DNA of 64,000 bases, from positions 186,001 through 250,000 of the forward strand of contig CP091725.1 of the NCBI GenBank assembly GCA_022009815.1, read 5' to 3'. Position 1 is the stretch's first letter. Every line of letters starts with the position of its first letter. This stretch comes from Bacteroidales bacterium. GTDB taxonomy: Bacteria; Bacteroidota; Bacteroidia; Bacteroidales; Muribaculaceae. The position numbers were made by a program, and so were the translations under genes. Under the pieces are notes generated by a model. That model was not told where the DNA came from. It saw only the letters and a program-made list of their open reading frames with translations, and did no database searches. Shown piece by piece: positions 28,074-38,369 of this stretch.

Positions 28074-28594
28074 GCGGAATCAACTATGATCTTAAGCGCA
28101 TTCGCGCATTTGCTTTCGATGTCGACGGGGTGCTGTCGGCGTCGTCAATTCCTCTGCACCCGTCGGGAGAGCCGATGCGTGTAATCAACATCAAGGACGG
28201 ATATGCCATGCAGCTTGCCGTAAAACTCGGATATGATGTGGCTATAATCACCGGCGGACGCACGGAGGCCGTGCGCAAACGTTTTGAGGGACTTGGTGTG
28301 AAAGATCTTTACCTCGGCGCGGCGGTGAAAATAAGCGTCTACGACGAGTGGCTCGCAAAGCGGGGGCTGAAAGACGAGGAAGTGGCGTTTATGGGCGACG
28401 ACATCCCCGACATGGAGGTGATGCGCCGCGTTGGTCTGGCTGCTGCGCCTGCCGATGCCTGCGCCGATATTATCGATGTGGCTGACTATGTGTCGCCTTG
28501 CGCTGGCGGAATGGGGTGTGCGCGCGACTTGATTGAGCAGGTGCTGCGGGCTCGTGGCGACTGGATGAAGGACCGGCATGCTTTTGGATGGTAA
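28070..28594 (+). CDS. kdsC: KdsC-like HAD phosphatase (KDO 8-phosphate phosphatase)
   Basis: C0-type HAD phosphatase of 174 residues without cap domain, as in KdsC. Catalytic motif I is FAFDVDGVLSAS, motif II VAIITGGRTEAV, and motif III FMGDDIPDMEVM. KdsC releases KDO from its 8-phosphate for LPS core. The tetramer-forming C-terminal tail is present. It sits between DUF2520 and maf with a four-base overlap to the first. Related families use other sugar phosphates, so the substrate is likely rather than proven. Confidence 0.87.
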   Translation: MSGINYDLKRIRAFAFDVDGVLSASSIPLHPSGEPMRVINIKDGYAMQLAVKLGYDVAIITGGRTEAVRKRFEGLGVKDLYLGAAVKISVYDEWLAKRGLKDEEVAFMGDDIPDMEVMRRVGLAAAPADACADIIDVADYVSPCAGGMGCARDLIEQVLRARGDWMKDRHAFGW

Positions 28595-28608
28595 AAAAAC
28601 GAAATATT

Positions 28609-29188
28609 ATGCTTGACAATCTCAAAATACACAATTTTTCTTGCCAGCGGATCGCCAAGACGCAGGCAGTTGCTTGCCGACCTCGGCATTGACTTTGAAG
28701 TGCGTTGTCTGAACGATATCGACGAGTCGTATCCCGACGACATGCCTGCCGACGATGTGGCTGAATACATTTCTCAGAAAAAAGCCGCTGCATACAAGGA
28801 ACAAATCACTGGCAACGAGCTGTATATCACCGCCGACACGGTGGTGGTGTGCGACGGCAGGGTGCTCGGAAAGCCTGCCGACCACAACGAAGCGGTGGCG
28901 ATGCTGCGACGGCTGTCGGGCAACGTGCACCATGTGGTTACCGGCGTGACTGTGGTCACGGAATGCCGGTCGGTTTCTTTCTCGGTGGCTACGGAGGTGA
29001 GTTTCGCCCGTCTGACCGACGAGGAAATCAATTTCTACGTGGACAATTTCAAGCCTCTCGACAAAGCTGGAGCATACGGCATACAGGAATGGATCGGTTT
29101 TGTAGGGGTGGAGAGCATTTCGGGAAGTTATTTCAACGTGATGGGACTGCCTGTGCAGCGTCTGTACCAGGAACTCAAACGATTGTAA
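28609..29188 (+). CDS. maf: Maf family nucleotide pyrophosphatase (frameshift at start)
   Basis: Hydrolyses non-canonical or pyrimidine nucleoside triphosphates (Maf/YhdE group). The substrate loop FLASGSPRRRQLLADLG opens the protein, with TADTVVVCDGRVLGKP and DKAGAYGIQEWIG as later motifs. The natural ATG is at 28609 (MLDNLKKY); the frame breaks at 28624-28627, where AAAA stands for AAAAAA, so the uninterrupted reading starts only at a TTG at 28613. About 193 residues when restored. It lies 14 bases after the kdsC-like gene and converges on the ATP-grasp gene, overlapping its end by 14 bases. Confidence 0.9.
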
Positions 29189-30318
29189 GCGTGGCGGTGT
29201 AGCGGCTTTCCGACGTGATCGGTGCGAGAAGCAACGTGCCGCCCGACAAACGGCGGTCGCTGAAACGAGGCGGTTGCAGCGTTGACTTAAACTGCTCCAA
29301 TGCGGCTTTGTCTTTGTGGTAAAGCACACGCATCACCCCTTCGCATCCTGAATGCACCACGTTGTCGCCAAGCGCGGAGGAAACCACTCCCATCGTGGTG
29401 CGGAGATTGACTTCCACACATGGATTCACCGCAAGCGCGCCTCCGCTCTTGCGATAGACCATCATATCCACTCCAACATAGCCTGAATATGATTCCGGCA
29501 GCAATTCCTCCAAGCATTTCGTCACTGCCGTCTGCACTATGTCGAGTGTCGACGCGTTGACAAACATGAGCAAACGGCGGCGCAATTCTGCCGTCGATGC
29601 CACCACGGCATGGTCATACGACATCTGCTGGTTGTTGAAACACCGAATAGCCTTTAAACGCCGCTTGTCCGCCTTCAACATAAAATTCCATCGCAAAATC
29701 CTGCGATTTGTCGAGATACGGCTCACAAACCACAAATCCCTGGCGGCGGACTATCCCCGACACCCAATTCTCATAAGTCGGAAAAAAGGGATTGTCGACC
29801 CTTGCCACCCCCCTTCCGCTGCTCGACCACGGCATTTTAAGCACTGCGGCATCAAATTCCGCTACAGCAGCGGCGGCTTCTGCCAACGAATGGCACACTT
29901 TTGGCACAGCAGGGATGTCAACACCTTTGGCATCAAGTCGTTGCAACACGTCCACTGTGGTCTGCCGGCTCGACAGCCTGCGCAGCTGCGAGAGCATCGC
30001 ATCGTCGGCTTTGCATTCAACTCCGGCACGCAGCAATTCATTGCGCACAGAGCGGCTCCAACCCCACGGCATGGCTTGCGACGGTTCTCCGTCATAGATT
30101 CCTATGCCGTCGAGTCCGTCGATGACGCTTTTGCAGAAATCCAGAAACTCCGCGCCGTCGGCAGGCGCGATTATCCTGCTTCCGGGAGAAGCTATCCACA
30201 TGGGCAGCAACGCCAGGTCGGCACGCAACCGTCTTATCGGCGCAGGCGCTGTGTAGCGGTCCACGTCGGCGGCAAGTGCCAAATCATTTTCCGGATTGAA
30301 AAGATATGTCAGCGGCAT
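29175..30318 (-). CDS. Orphan ATP-grasp protein (frameshifted)
   Basis: A protein of about 381 residues that begins LTYLFNPENDLALAADVD and carries an ATP-grasp core in its second half: AAVLKMPWSSSGRGV (lysine and glycine-rich loop), VVCEPYLDK, and the metal residues in GYVGVDMMVY and CVEVNLRTTMG. ATP-grasp enzymes join a carboxylate to an amine or thiol. The frame breaks at 29638-29640 (TTT for TTTTT); restored it reads YSVFFNNQQMSYDHA. The ATG at 30318 overlaps the manA stop. It ends the uvrD-nspC-manA transcript. Neither ligand is known, and I do not recognise a named family. Confidence 0.78.
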
Positions 30319-31322
30319 CACTCCACAACTACGGATATCAATTCCGCAGGCTCTCCACCGACAGGCGTGACGACAGCTTTGTCCAAGGCATACGGGAGCA
30401 GCACGGTGTCGCACGTGGCAAGCCGCTCACGACTGCCGTTGCTGCCTGCAATCTCCACCTCTCCCGATATGCAGATAAGGATGCGGAAACTGCCGGTGCT
30501 TTTCACGTCGACCGTCATCGGTGTCTCCACACGCATAAGTTCCGACACAAACTTGTCGCAACGCTTAATCAGCGCCGTGCCTTGACGGTCAAGTTCAAGA
30601 TGCCCTTTATAGTCGTCATATTCATCGAAATCGATTGCCTCAAGGGCAAGGTCGGTGTGCAGTTCGCGCTTCTTGCCGTTTTTGTCGATACGGTCAAAGT
30701 CATAGATGCGGTATGTTATGTCGCTCGACTGCTGTATCTCAACGATAAAGTTGCCCGCGCCGATACTGTGCACGCGGCCTGCCGGCAGATAGAAGATGTC
30801 GCCGTGACGGGGACTGAAGCGGTTAAGCTGCGCCACCACATCGCTATGCTCTATATGGCTGCGGAACGTGTTTTCGTCTGTCTTATGCGAGAATCCTGAA
30901 TAGAGTATTGCATTGTCTTCCGCACTGACAATATACCATAACTCCGTCTTGCCCATTCCCTGATGGCGGCGCTTGGCAAAGTCATCGTCGGGATGCACCT
31001 GTATCGACAGGTCTTTGGCGGCATCGATGAATTTCACCATTATAGGAAACATGTCGCCATATTTGTTGTATGTGTTCAAGCCAACCACCTGCGCGCCGAA
31101 TTCGCCGAGCAGCGACTTGATGTCGCGTCCGGCATATTCTCCATTGGAAACAACCGACTCCTGTCCAGGTACACCTGTCAGTTCCCAACTCTCTCCGATA
31201 CAGTCGGGCGCATCGGCAAGTTTTTTCAGCTTGCGGATTTTGCCTCCTCCCCAAATCACTGTCTTCAGGTTCGGTTCAAACTTAAGCGGGTATGCATTCA
31301 ACTTTTCTTCCATTGCTCTCAA
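30318..31322 (-). CDS. manA: Mannose-6-phosphate isomerase, class I
   Basis: Zinc enzyme interconverting fructose-6-phosphate and mannose-6-phosphate. Visible: VIWGGGKIRKL, the motif SIQVHPDDDFAK with the zinc His, GKTELWYIV with the zinc Glu, and YLPAGRVHSIG with the third His; a C-terminal beta domain follows (ILICISGEVEIAG). 334 residues, typical for the short type. It overlaps nspC by four bases and the ATP-grasp gene by one. Mannose-6-phosphate supplies GDP-sugars for glycans, which suits the nearby transferases. Confidence 0.91.
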   Translation of the reverse strand: MRAMEEKLNAYPLKFEPNLKTVIWGGGKIRKLKKLADAPDCIGESWELTGVPGQESVVSNGEYAGRDIKSLLGEFGAQVVGLNTYNKYGDMFPIMVKFIDAAKDLSIQVHPDDDFAKRRHQGMGKTELWYIVSAEDNAILYSGFSHKTDENTFRSHIEHSDVVAQLNRFSPRHGDIFYLPAGRVHSIGAGNFIVEIQQSSDITYRIYDFDRIDKNGKKRELHTDLALEAIDFDEYDDYKGHLELDRQGTALIKRCDKFVSELMRVETPMTVDVKSTGSFRILICISGEVEIAGSNGSRERLATCDTVLLPYALDKAVVTPVGGEPAELISVVVE

Positions 31323-32473
31323 TCCATTCTGTTACGATAATCCTCATAGCCAAACTCACGCAGCGTCTCTACTGTCCCGTCGCTGCGAAGCAACACCATC
31401 GATGGATGGTCGATTCCGTTGAACATATTCGTCTTTACCGTCGTATAGTGGTTCATATCTTCAAATGTAAGCACATCGCCAGGAGCCAACGGTTTGTCGA
31501 AGCTCCAGTCGCCTATAAAATCTCCGCTAAGACACGAATTTCCGCCTATGCGGTAGGTCGGCTTGCCATGCACCGGTTCTGCCAAAGCCTCGGTTATAGC
31601 CGGTTTGTAAGGCATTTCAAGGCAGTCGGGCATGTGGCATGCAAACGAGGCGTCGATAATTGCCGTTTTCACTCCTTGGTTCTCCACCACGTCAAGCACC
31701 GTGGCAATCAGCTCTCCCGTGCGCCATGTAAACGCGCTGCCTGGCTCAAGTATCACTTCAAGGTTTGGATATTTCGCGCGGAAACGGCGCAGCAGGTCTA
31801 TCAGATGGTCGGTGTCGTAGCCTTCGCGGGTCATCAGATGTCCGCCGCCCATATTGACCCACTTCAACCGTGGCAGAAACTCGCCGAATCGCTCCTCGAA
31901 GGCGGCAAGCACCTTCTCCAAATCGTACGACTTCGACTCGCAGAGGCAGTGGAAATGCAGCCCCTCCAATCCTTCCGGAAGCACGTCGCCAAGCACGTCG
32001 CGAGTCACGCCGAAACGCGACCCCGGCTTGCACGGATTGTAGATGTCGGTCTCGATAACCGAGCATTCCGGATTCACACGCAGTCCGCACGACACTCGTT
32101 TTTCCGCGGCATTCGACGCATTGTAGTCGTCAACAAAACCGCGGTATTTCTCATATTGCGCGACAGAATTGAACACAATATGGCTGCAGCCCTCCACAAA
32201 CTCGCCTATCGTGGTGTCTGTGTAGACTGGGCAGTAGGCATGCACATCATTGCCGAGAAATTCAAGCGACAGGCGCATCTCGTTGAGCGAGCTGGCTGTC
32301 GACGCCTGGCAGTAATCGCGTATGATTCCAAACGTTTTCCAGAGAGCGTTTGCCTTGAATGCCATGATTATCTTGGCGCCCGACTGCTCCGAAACGTGGC
32401 TGATCAGCTCCAGATTTCTGCGGAGTTTATCTTCGTGAATAATGTAGTATGGTGTCTTTATCTGTCCCGTCAT
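31319..32473 (-). CDS. nspC: Carboxynorspermidine decarboxylase
   Basis: PLP-dependent fold III decarboxylase of 384 residues in spermidine/norspermidine synthesis. The PLP lysine is in IIMAFKANALWKTFG near residue 40; the glycine loop is WVNMGGGHLMT, and EPGSAFTW and GNSCLSGDF are C-terminal motifs. Many Bacteroidales make spermidine by the carboxyspermidine route with this enzyme. The partner dehydrogenase is not in the window. It overlaps uvrD and manA by four bases each. Intact. Confidence 0.92.
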   Translation of the reverse strand: MTGQIKTPYYIIHEDKLRRNLELISHVSEQSGAKIIMAFKANALWKTFGIIRDYCQASTASSLNEMRLSLEFLGNDVHAYCPVYTDTTIGEFVEGCSHIVFNSVAQYEKYRGFVDDYNASNAAEKRVSCGLRVNPECSVIETDIYNPCKPGSRFGVTRDVLGDVLPEGLEGLHFHCLCESKSYDLEKVLAAFEERFGEFLPRLKWVNMGGGHLMTREGYDTDHLIDLLRRFRAKYPNLEVILEPGSAFTWRTGELIATVLDVVENQGVKTAIIDASFACHMPDCLEMPYKPAITEALAEPVHGKPTYRIGGNSCLSGDFIGDWSFDKPLAPGDVLTFEDMNHYTTVKTNMFNGIDHPSMVLLRSDGTVETLREFGYEDYRNRMD

Positions 32474-34745
32474 CCTATTATCTTGAATTTGGCGAATTTC
32501 AAAAGAAGCACTTTTATGCCCGTATTGTCGAAATCCACTGTTATTTTAACATCCGGCTCTTTCTCTATTTTGGTCACCGTACCGTCGCCGAAACGCAGGT
32601 GATTGATGCGTGCGCCAACTCGCAGTCCGTCAATGTCACCTCCCGACGGCGCCGCTTCTGCCACTGCCTTTCTCACCGGCACAAAGCCTTCCGGCTTCTG
32701 CTGGCGAGGCACGATGCGTGTGCGCACCCTCGGCTCAAATCATTCTGACTCGGTGCCGCCCATGTGTTGGGATTGCGCGGCAGCTCAAGCAACGCCGAGT
32801 CTATATCCTTCAAAAAGCGGCTCGGCATGCACGGATGCGTCTGTCCGTTGATGTAGCGCGATGTGGCGTAAGTTATCAGGCAATGCTCTTGTGCGCGCGT
32901 TATCGCCACATAGAGCAGACGGCGTTCCTCCTCGACCTCGGCAAGCGAATTGCTGCTGTGCATGGACGGAAACATCTCGTCCTCCACGCCAACGATTATC
33001 ACATTGCGGAATTCCAAACCCTTGGCGGCATGCACCGTCATCAACGTGACTCGCGGAGAGTCGTCGTCGTCATCGCCGCTATCCTGATCCGTCGCCAACT
33101 GCACCACCGAGAGGAAATCTGTCATCGACACACCGCTTTCGCCTTCCTCCTTAGCTTCGTCGACAAACTGCTGCACGGCGTTGAGAAGCTCGCTGAGGTT
33201 CTCCTGGCGACTTATGTTCTCGGGGGTGTTGTCGCTATAGAGCGATGACAGAATCTTAGATGTGGCATAAATCATCGTCGCAACCTGAAACGCATCCTTG
33301 CCGTCTGTGTCAAGGTCGATGTATGCCTGTATCATTTCGCGGAACCCATTGAGCTTGCGCGCCGTGCCGGAGTTCAACTCCAAGCCGAAACGTTGAGGCT
33401 CGCAAATCACGTCCCACATGCTGACACTCCACTCCATTGCTGCCGCACGCACTTTCAATACCGTTTTTTCTCCGATGCCGCGCGCCGGATAGTTGATTAT
33501 GCGCCGCAAAGCCTCGTCGTCGTTAGGGTTGACCGACATACGGAAATAGCACAGAGCGTCTTTTATCTCCTTGCGCTGATAAAACGACAGTCCGCCATAG
33601 ATGCGGTAAGGCACATTGCGCTTTCTGAGGCATTCCTCCAGCAATCGCGACTGGGCGTTGGTGCGGTAGAGTATGGCAAAATCATTGTAGCTGCCCGATT
33701 CGAGCATCTTCATCTCGACAATCTTGTTTGCCACGATGAAGCTCTCCTCATAGTCGGTCATCGCCTTGACCACGGGAATCCGCTCGCCAACGGCATTCAT
33801 CGAGAATATCCGTTTCGGTATCTGGTTGCGGTTTTTCTCTATCAGGCTGTTTGCCACATTAAGTATCGTTTGCGTCGAACGATAGTTCTGCTCCAGTTTG
33901 AACGTCTCCAAACCGGGATAATACGTCTTGAGTCTCAGGATATTCTGAATGTCGGCGCCTCGAAACGAGTAGATGCTCTGCGCGTCGTCGCCAACAACAC
34001 ACACCTTGTTGTGAACACGGCTCAGCTGCTGCACCACAAGATGCTGCGAGAAATTGGTGTCCTGATACTCGTCGACAAGAATATATTGGAAAAAATTCTG
34101 ATATTTCTCAAGCACGTCGGGATTGTCGCGGAAAAGGATATTCGTGTAAAACAGAATATCGTCAAAATCCATAGCATTGCTGTTGCGGCAACGCGCCCAA
34201 TAACCCTTGTAGATTTCCCCCAGACGCGGCCGCTTGGCGTAGTAGTCGCGGCGCTGTATGTCGGAATCCGCAAGATAGTCGTCGGGCGAAATCAACGAGT
34301 TTTTGGCACTCGAAATCACCGACATAACCGAATTGACCGGATAGTCCTTCACGTCGAGCTCCAAATCCTTCAGAATCTGCTTTATAGCCGACTTGGTGTC
34401 GGACGTGTCATAGATTGTAAAATTGGAGTTGAAGCCTATTCTGTCGGAATTGAAATGAAGAATCTTCAAAAACATTGAGTGAAACGTGCCCATCCACAGC
34501 CTCGCCGACAATTCCTCGCCGACAAGCTGTGCTATGCGCTCGCGCATCTCGCGTGCAGCTTTGTTGGTAAACGTCAGTGCGAGTATGCGGCGCGGATCGT
34601 AGCCGTTGGCTATCAGATAGGCTATCTTGTTGGTGAGCACACGCGTCTTGCCCGAACCTGCGCCGGCAATAACCAGCGAGGGCCCGCCGTCGTAGCGCAC
34701 CGCAGCAAGTTGCTGTTCGTTCAAACTCTGTAGATAGTCCTCCAA
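32470..34745 (-). CDS. UvrD/PcrA-type DNA helicase (frameshifted)
   Basis: SF1A 3'-5' helicase in repair and replication restart. Motifs in order: IAGAGSGKTRVLT (Walker A), DEYQDTN (Walker B), VVGDDAQSIYSFRGA, LEQNYRST, VTLMTVHAAKGLEF and LLYVAITRA. The frame breaks at 32737-32739 (TTT for TTTT); restored, QNDFEPRVRTRIV leads into the C-terminal RNAP-binding-type domain (INHLRFGDGTVTKIE). About 758 residues. No ATG exists near the N-terminus. The TTG at 34745 is taken as start because the promoter box TATCTTTG occupies 34778-34771, inside the longer ORF. Choice between uvrD and pcrA names is left open. Confidence 0.9.
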
Positions 34746-34770
34746 TTTTTCTTTATTTATTTGCAAAATG

Positions 34771-34778
34771 CAAAGATA
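34771..34778 (-). promoter_or_regulatory. -7 box of the uvrD operon
   Basis: Minus strand TATCTTTG, 25 bases before the TTG taken as start. It sits at the edge of the tandem repeat, which carries near-copies of the same box. Confidence 0.6.
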
Positions 34779-34933
34779 GTGCAAATCGAGTGAATAAAGC
34801 CAAGTTTACTTGAACTTTATTCCGAGATGAAGCCTATTTTATCAAAAGATAGTGCAAATCGAGTGAAGAAAGTCAAGTTTACTTGAACTTTATTCCGAGA
34901 TGAAGCCTATCTTATCCAAAGATAGTGCAAATC
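34775..34933. repeat. 73-bp tandem repeat upstream of uvrD
   Basis: Two full units (34775-34847 and 34848-34920) with only a few differences, plus a 13-base third start (34921-34933). Each unit begins GATAGTGCAAATC, the reverse complement of the promoter start region, so three -7-like boxes (two TATCTTTG, one with an extra T) are lined up 73 bases apart. No ORF. A tandem duplication of the promoter segment is the simplest reading. Confidence 0.85.
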
Positions 34934-35102
34934 ATGAGCACTACAAAATGTAAGGCTTCGTGATTTTTGTTTTTATTGTCAAAGTGACGTCTGCCGATGA
35001 AAAACGAGAAAATCCCGGCGCATAGCGCCGGGATTTGTTTGTGTCAAGGAGGGGGTATCGCTACTTTCCTCCCGAATGATATTATTTATATAAGCCCTAT
35101 TC
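34785..35102. other. Intergenic region between uvrD and porin 1
   Basis: Holds the 73-bp repeat (to 34933), then about 75 bases without visible signals, a terminator hairpin at 35011-35034, and a GGAGG/CCTCC pair around 35047-35076 shortly before the porin stop. No gene seen. Confidence 0.6.
35005..35034 (-). terminator. Terminator after porin 1
   Basis: Minus strand AATCCCGGCG, loop CTAT, CGCCGGGATT, followed by TTCTCGTTTTT. Confidence 0.75.
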
Positions 35103-36465
35103 TTAGAATGTGAACTGTACGCGAGCCTGAACTGCGTGTACGTTCTTGTCATGAGGCAAGCGGTCGATGTTTACGCGGTGCCAAGTGTAGTCAAGCATTA
35201 CTTGAGCATACTTGTTGAACGCGTAGTTCAAACCGATTGTTGTTGAGTAGATGTCGCCACCACCAACTGAAGTTGCGCCGATACCTGGGTAATCCTGAAG
35301 GAAACCTGCTGCATAGTATTGGTCACGACCAGCTGAGTAGTACTCACCTTCTGTCAAGTCGTTAAGACCTGTGTAGTTGAAACGACCTACGATTTCGAGC
35401 GACTTGCCGCTGAGACCGTTCATCACACCGTTGAACTTGTCGTAAGAGTAAGCGTTGCCGAAGAACTTGTAGCCCAACTCAACGTAAGCGCCGTTGAAGT
35501 GGTTGGTCTTAATCTTGTTGGCCTGCTCCCAAAGTTCTGGGTCACCCCATCCATCGATGTTGTCCTGGCTGGCGATGAAGATTGAGTAAGAATCGCGGTG
35601 TTTTGTAACAACCTTGTGTTTGTACTCTGCACGTACGAAGAAATCCGGCTGTACCAACAATGCCTCTGCGCCGAAGTCGATCACTTCGTTTGCCCATGGC
35701 AATGTAGCGCTACAGAAGATGTTGTTCTGGTCTACGTAAGTTTCGAGCGACTGACCCAAAGAGATGCTCTTCTTCAAAACTGTAGAGCCCTTTGTGGTAA
35801 CTTCTTCGCCACCACCAAGCTTAGCGTAACGTGCGCTGACACCTACGTGGAATGCGTTGTTGACGTCGCTGGCGTTGCGATACAACCAACGGCCGCTCAA
35901 TGTCAAGCCATTGTAGCCTGCGTCCAAACGGTTGTAAGCGCTTTCAGTGAACACGCCCTGATAAGCGAAGAAATGATCGTTTGAGAACTTGTAAGTGATA
36001 CCGAGTTCACGACCTTCACCGATTGAAGACGCCATACCTGGACGAGAGATGAAGTGGTAAGAACCGAGTGAAGTCTGAGCAGCCATTGTTCCGGCTGGGT
36101 CATTGTAGTAACCAACTTTCACAGCGTGTGTTCCCTTGTCAGCCTTGCTTGCATACTGCAAGAAGATGTTTTTCTGAGAGAACTTGCCGCCGCCGAAGCC
36201 GAAGTCAGCATAGAAATACCAGTTTTCACCGTAGCTCATGCTTGTGCGGATACGTGCGTCGCTGATTGTTGCACCACTCTTCAACGGAGTAGCCTCTGTG
36301 TTATAGTAAGCAGCGTCTGCCATGAAACGTGCGCCGACAGTAAACTTAACCTGCTTCTCCTTGTTGTTGATATTCAGGGTCGGGTTGTTGTCAAAGTCCT
36401 GTGCTGTAGCAGAAAGAGCCATAACAGCCAAAAGCCGACATGAAAAATATTTTTTTATTTCTCAC
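35103..36465 (-). CDS. OprO/P-like outer-membrane porin 1 (frameshift in signal peptide)
   Basis: About 453 residues, a 16-strand-like beta-barrel of the phosphate-selective porin O/P family: alternating strands such as KFTVGARFMADAAYYNTEA, the periplasmic turns, and a C-terminal strand ending VQARVQFTF with terminal Phe, required for barrel insertion. The signal peptide is split: RNKKIFFMSA and LAVMALSATAQ are joined only if TTTTTT is restored at 36430-36433 (now TTTT). The GTG at 36465 gives the best signal; an ATG eight codons later is possible. It follows phosphodiesterase 1 on the same strand. Likely admits phosphate esters; the substrate is inferred from neighbours. Confidence 0.86.
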
Positions 36466-36523
36466 TTTAATTTCAATTTAATTTTTTTAAGAATCAATTC
36501 TCTTTCCTAAGCTTTGTTGTTGA

Positions 36524-38213
36524 TTAGTAGCCAAGCTTGTTGAGGAGTTCGTTTGCGTCAGGCACTGTAAGAGGAGCCTGGCTGTTGTCAAACTTCTGAC
36601 CAGCGTGGAATGGGTTAGGCAAGTTTGCGTTGCCGCGCATACCGTTGTCAAGCATGTACTGGAGGTTCATCTCTGTGTGGTTGGTGAAGCATCCGTCCAT
36701 GTAGATAGGCCATGTCTGGCTATCGCCTGGGAATGTGCTTACGCTTGTCTTAGGAACTGTAACCTTCATTTCGTCGAACGGTGTCTCATAGCCATAGTTC
36801 CAGTAGCCCATGTGCTTAGTGAGCTGAGCCTGTGAGTCGAAAGAGTATGGGTGGTTGATCATACCTGCACGGCGAACCATGTAAGCCTGCCATGGGTTGT
36901 TCATTTCAGGATAGTTGTTAGGTGCACCTGAGATAGCCGGGCCGATGATGTGGCAGCCGTGATCCTGCATGTACTTGATGAAGTCTGCCAAACCGGTTGG
37001 GGTGTCGTATGCGATATCTGTTGCATAAGCAGGTGTGCCTGTCCAAAGGAGGTAGCACATTGGGATACGTCCTTTGTATACGCTGTATGTACGGTTAGCT
37101 GCGTCGAACGAGAATGTTTGGAGGATAACCTTACCGTTGGTGTTACCTACGTTGACTTTACCGTTTGTAGAAAGGCTGTCCATCGGCTGGTTTTGTGATG
37201 ATGTTCCATCCCCACTTGTCAAGCTCATGGTAAACGCGGGCTTCCATATCGCTTGGCTGTGCCCAGCTTTCCTTAAACTCGATGTAGATACCAGGACGGT
37301 TGCCGCTGTCTTGTGGGTCGGCCTTGTATGCGTTAGAGAAGTCATAAACCAAGAAATCCATATAGCGGGCTTGTGCTGTGTAAGTCTGTCCTTCTACTGT
37401 TGTTGATGGAGCTGTTCCACAGATCTCAAGGAGTGATTTTCCCTTAAGAGTGTTCTTTACGTGATAAGGAAGGATACGACGACCGTTTGCGTCACGGTTC
37501 AGCATCTTGCCTTCTGCGTATGCAATCTGGTCAGCGAGTGCGCTGATGTAAAGACCGTTGCTGTAAACCACCTGTGCGTTAGGATTTGCTGCCCATGCTG
37601 CCAATGTCTCAGTCAAAGGCTTGTTGGTCGAAGCGTATGCTGCACGAGCCTGCTCCTGGCTGTCCTCGTTGAACCAAGCACCAGCGTCGAGCATCAAAAG
37701 CTCTGCATAGTAGTAGTTACGTGGATAGTAGCTGTAATAGTTGCCAAGGTCGTTGTTGTACTGTGTGTTGATGTCTTCTTCTGAGAAGTTACATGGTGTG
37801 CCGTCTTCGTAAGTAAGCGAACGATAGAATGCCTTGCGGATGTTAGGCACTTGGTCGCTGAACACGGTCTGGATGTTGGTTGTGCGTTTCAAGTTGTCAT
37901 CGTGGAGTGACAATACGACACCGTCTTTTGTTGCCTGAAGGTCTGACTCCAAGTAGTCGGCACCCATATCGCGTGCCCAACGCCAAGAAGCCTCTGTTTC
38001 TTCTGGTGTCCAGTATGTACTACCGCGGTGTGCGATAACTGCGTACAAAGGTACATAGTCACGTACTTTTGCGAGGTCGTCGTTCAAAACTTGAACCTCA
38101 AATTTCTTTGCCTGCTGATTGAAGTCAACGAATTGCTGTTCATCAGAGCAAGATGTAATGGCAGTTGCGGCAACGAGGCCCAACATACCAAGCTTTACAA
38201 TCTGTTTGTTCAT
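36524..38213 (-). CDS. Surface lipoprotein glycerophosphodiester phosphodiesterase 1 (frameshifted)
   Basis: GDPD-family TIM barrel that would hydrolyse glycerophosphodiesters to glycerol-3-phosphate and an alcohol. A lipoprotein signal with AITSC (Cys22) is followed by SDEQQ, like the acidic surface-export signal of Bacteroidetes. Catalytic residues: VIAHRGSTYWTPEETEA, YLESDLQATKDGV and LSLHDDNLKRT. A large insert follows (about residues 130-260). The frame breaks at 37191-37194 (AAAA for AAAAAA); restored, NIITKKNQPMDS continues to DANELLNKLGY, about 564 residues. Porin 1 is directly downstream, so the two form a pair. No strong promoter is visible upstream; a terminator of glpT is there. 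Confidence 0.87.
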
Positions 38214-38321
38214 AAGTAATTAAATAATTATAGATGAAAGAATTTCAATAATTTTCTTTGTTTGCTCCGCACCCGTTTCAATAACCGTGGTGCAAAGTGA
38301 TATTTTTATCAAGGGATTTAA

Positions 38322-38356
38322 AAGTGCCGCCCAGTTTTATTTGCCGGACGGCACTT
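38322..38356 (-). terminator. Terminator after glpT
   Basis: Minus strand AAGTGCCGTCC, 13-base loop, GGGCGGCACTT with one mismatch, then TTTAAAT. Confidence 0.75.
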
Positions 38357-38369
38357 ATTTTCCTAACTG

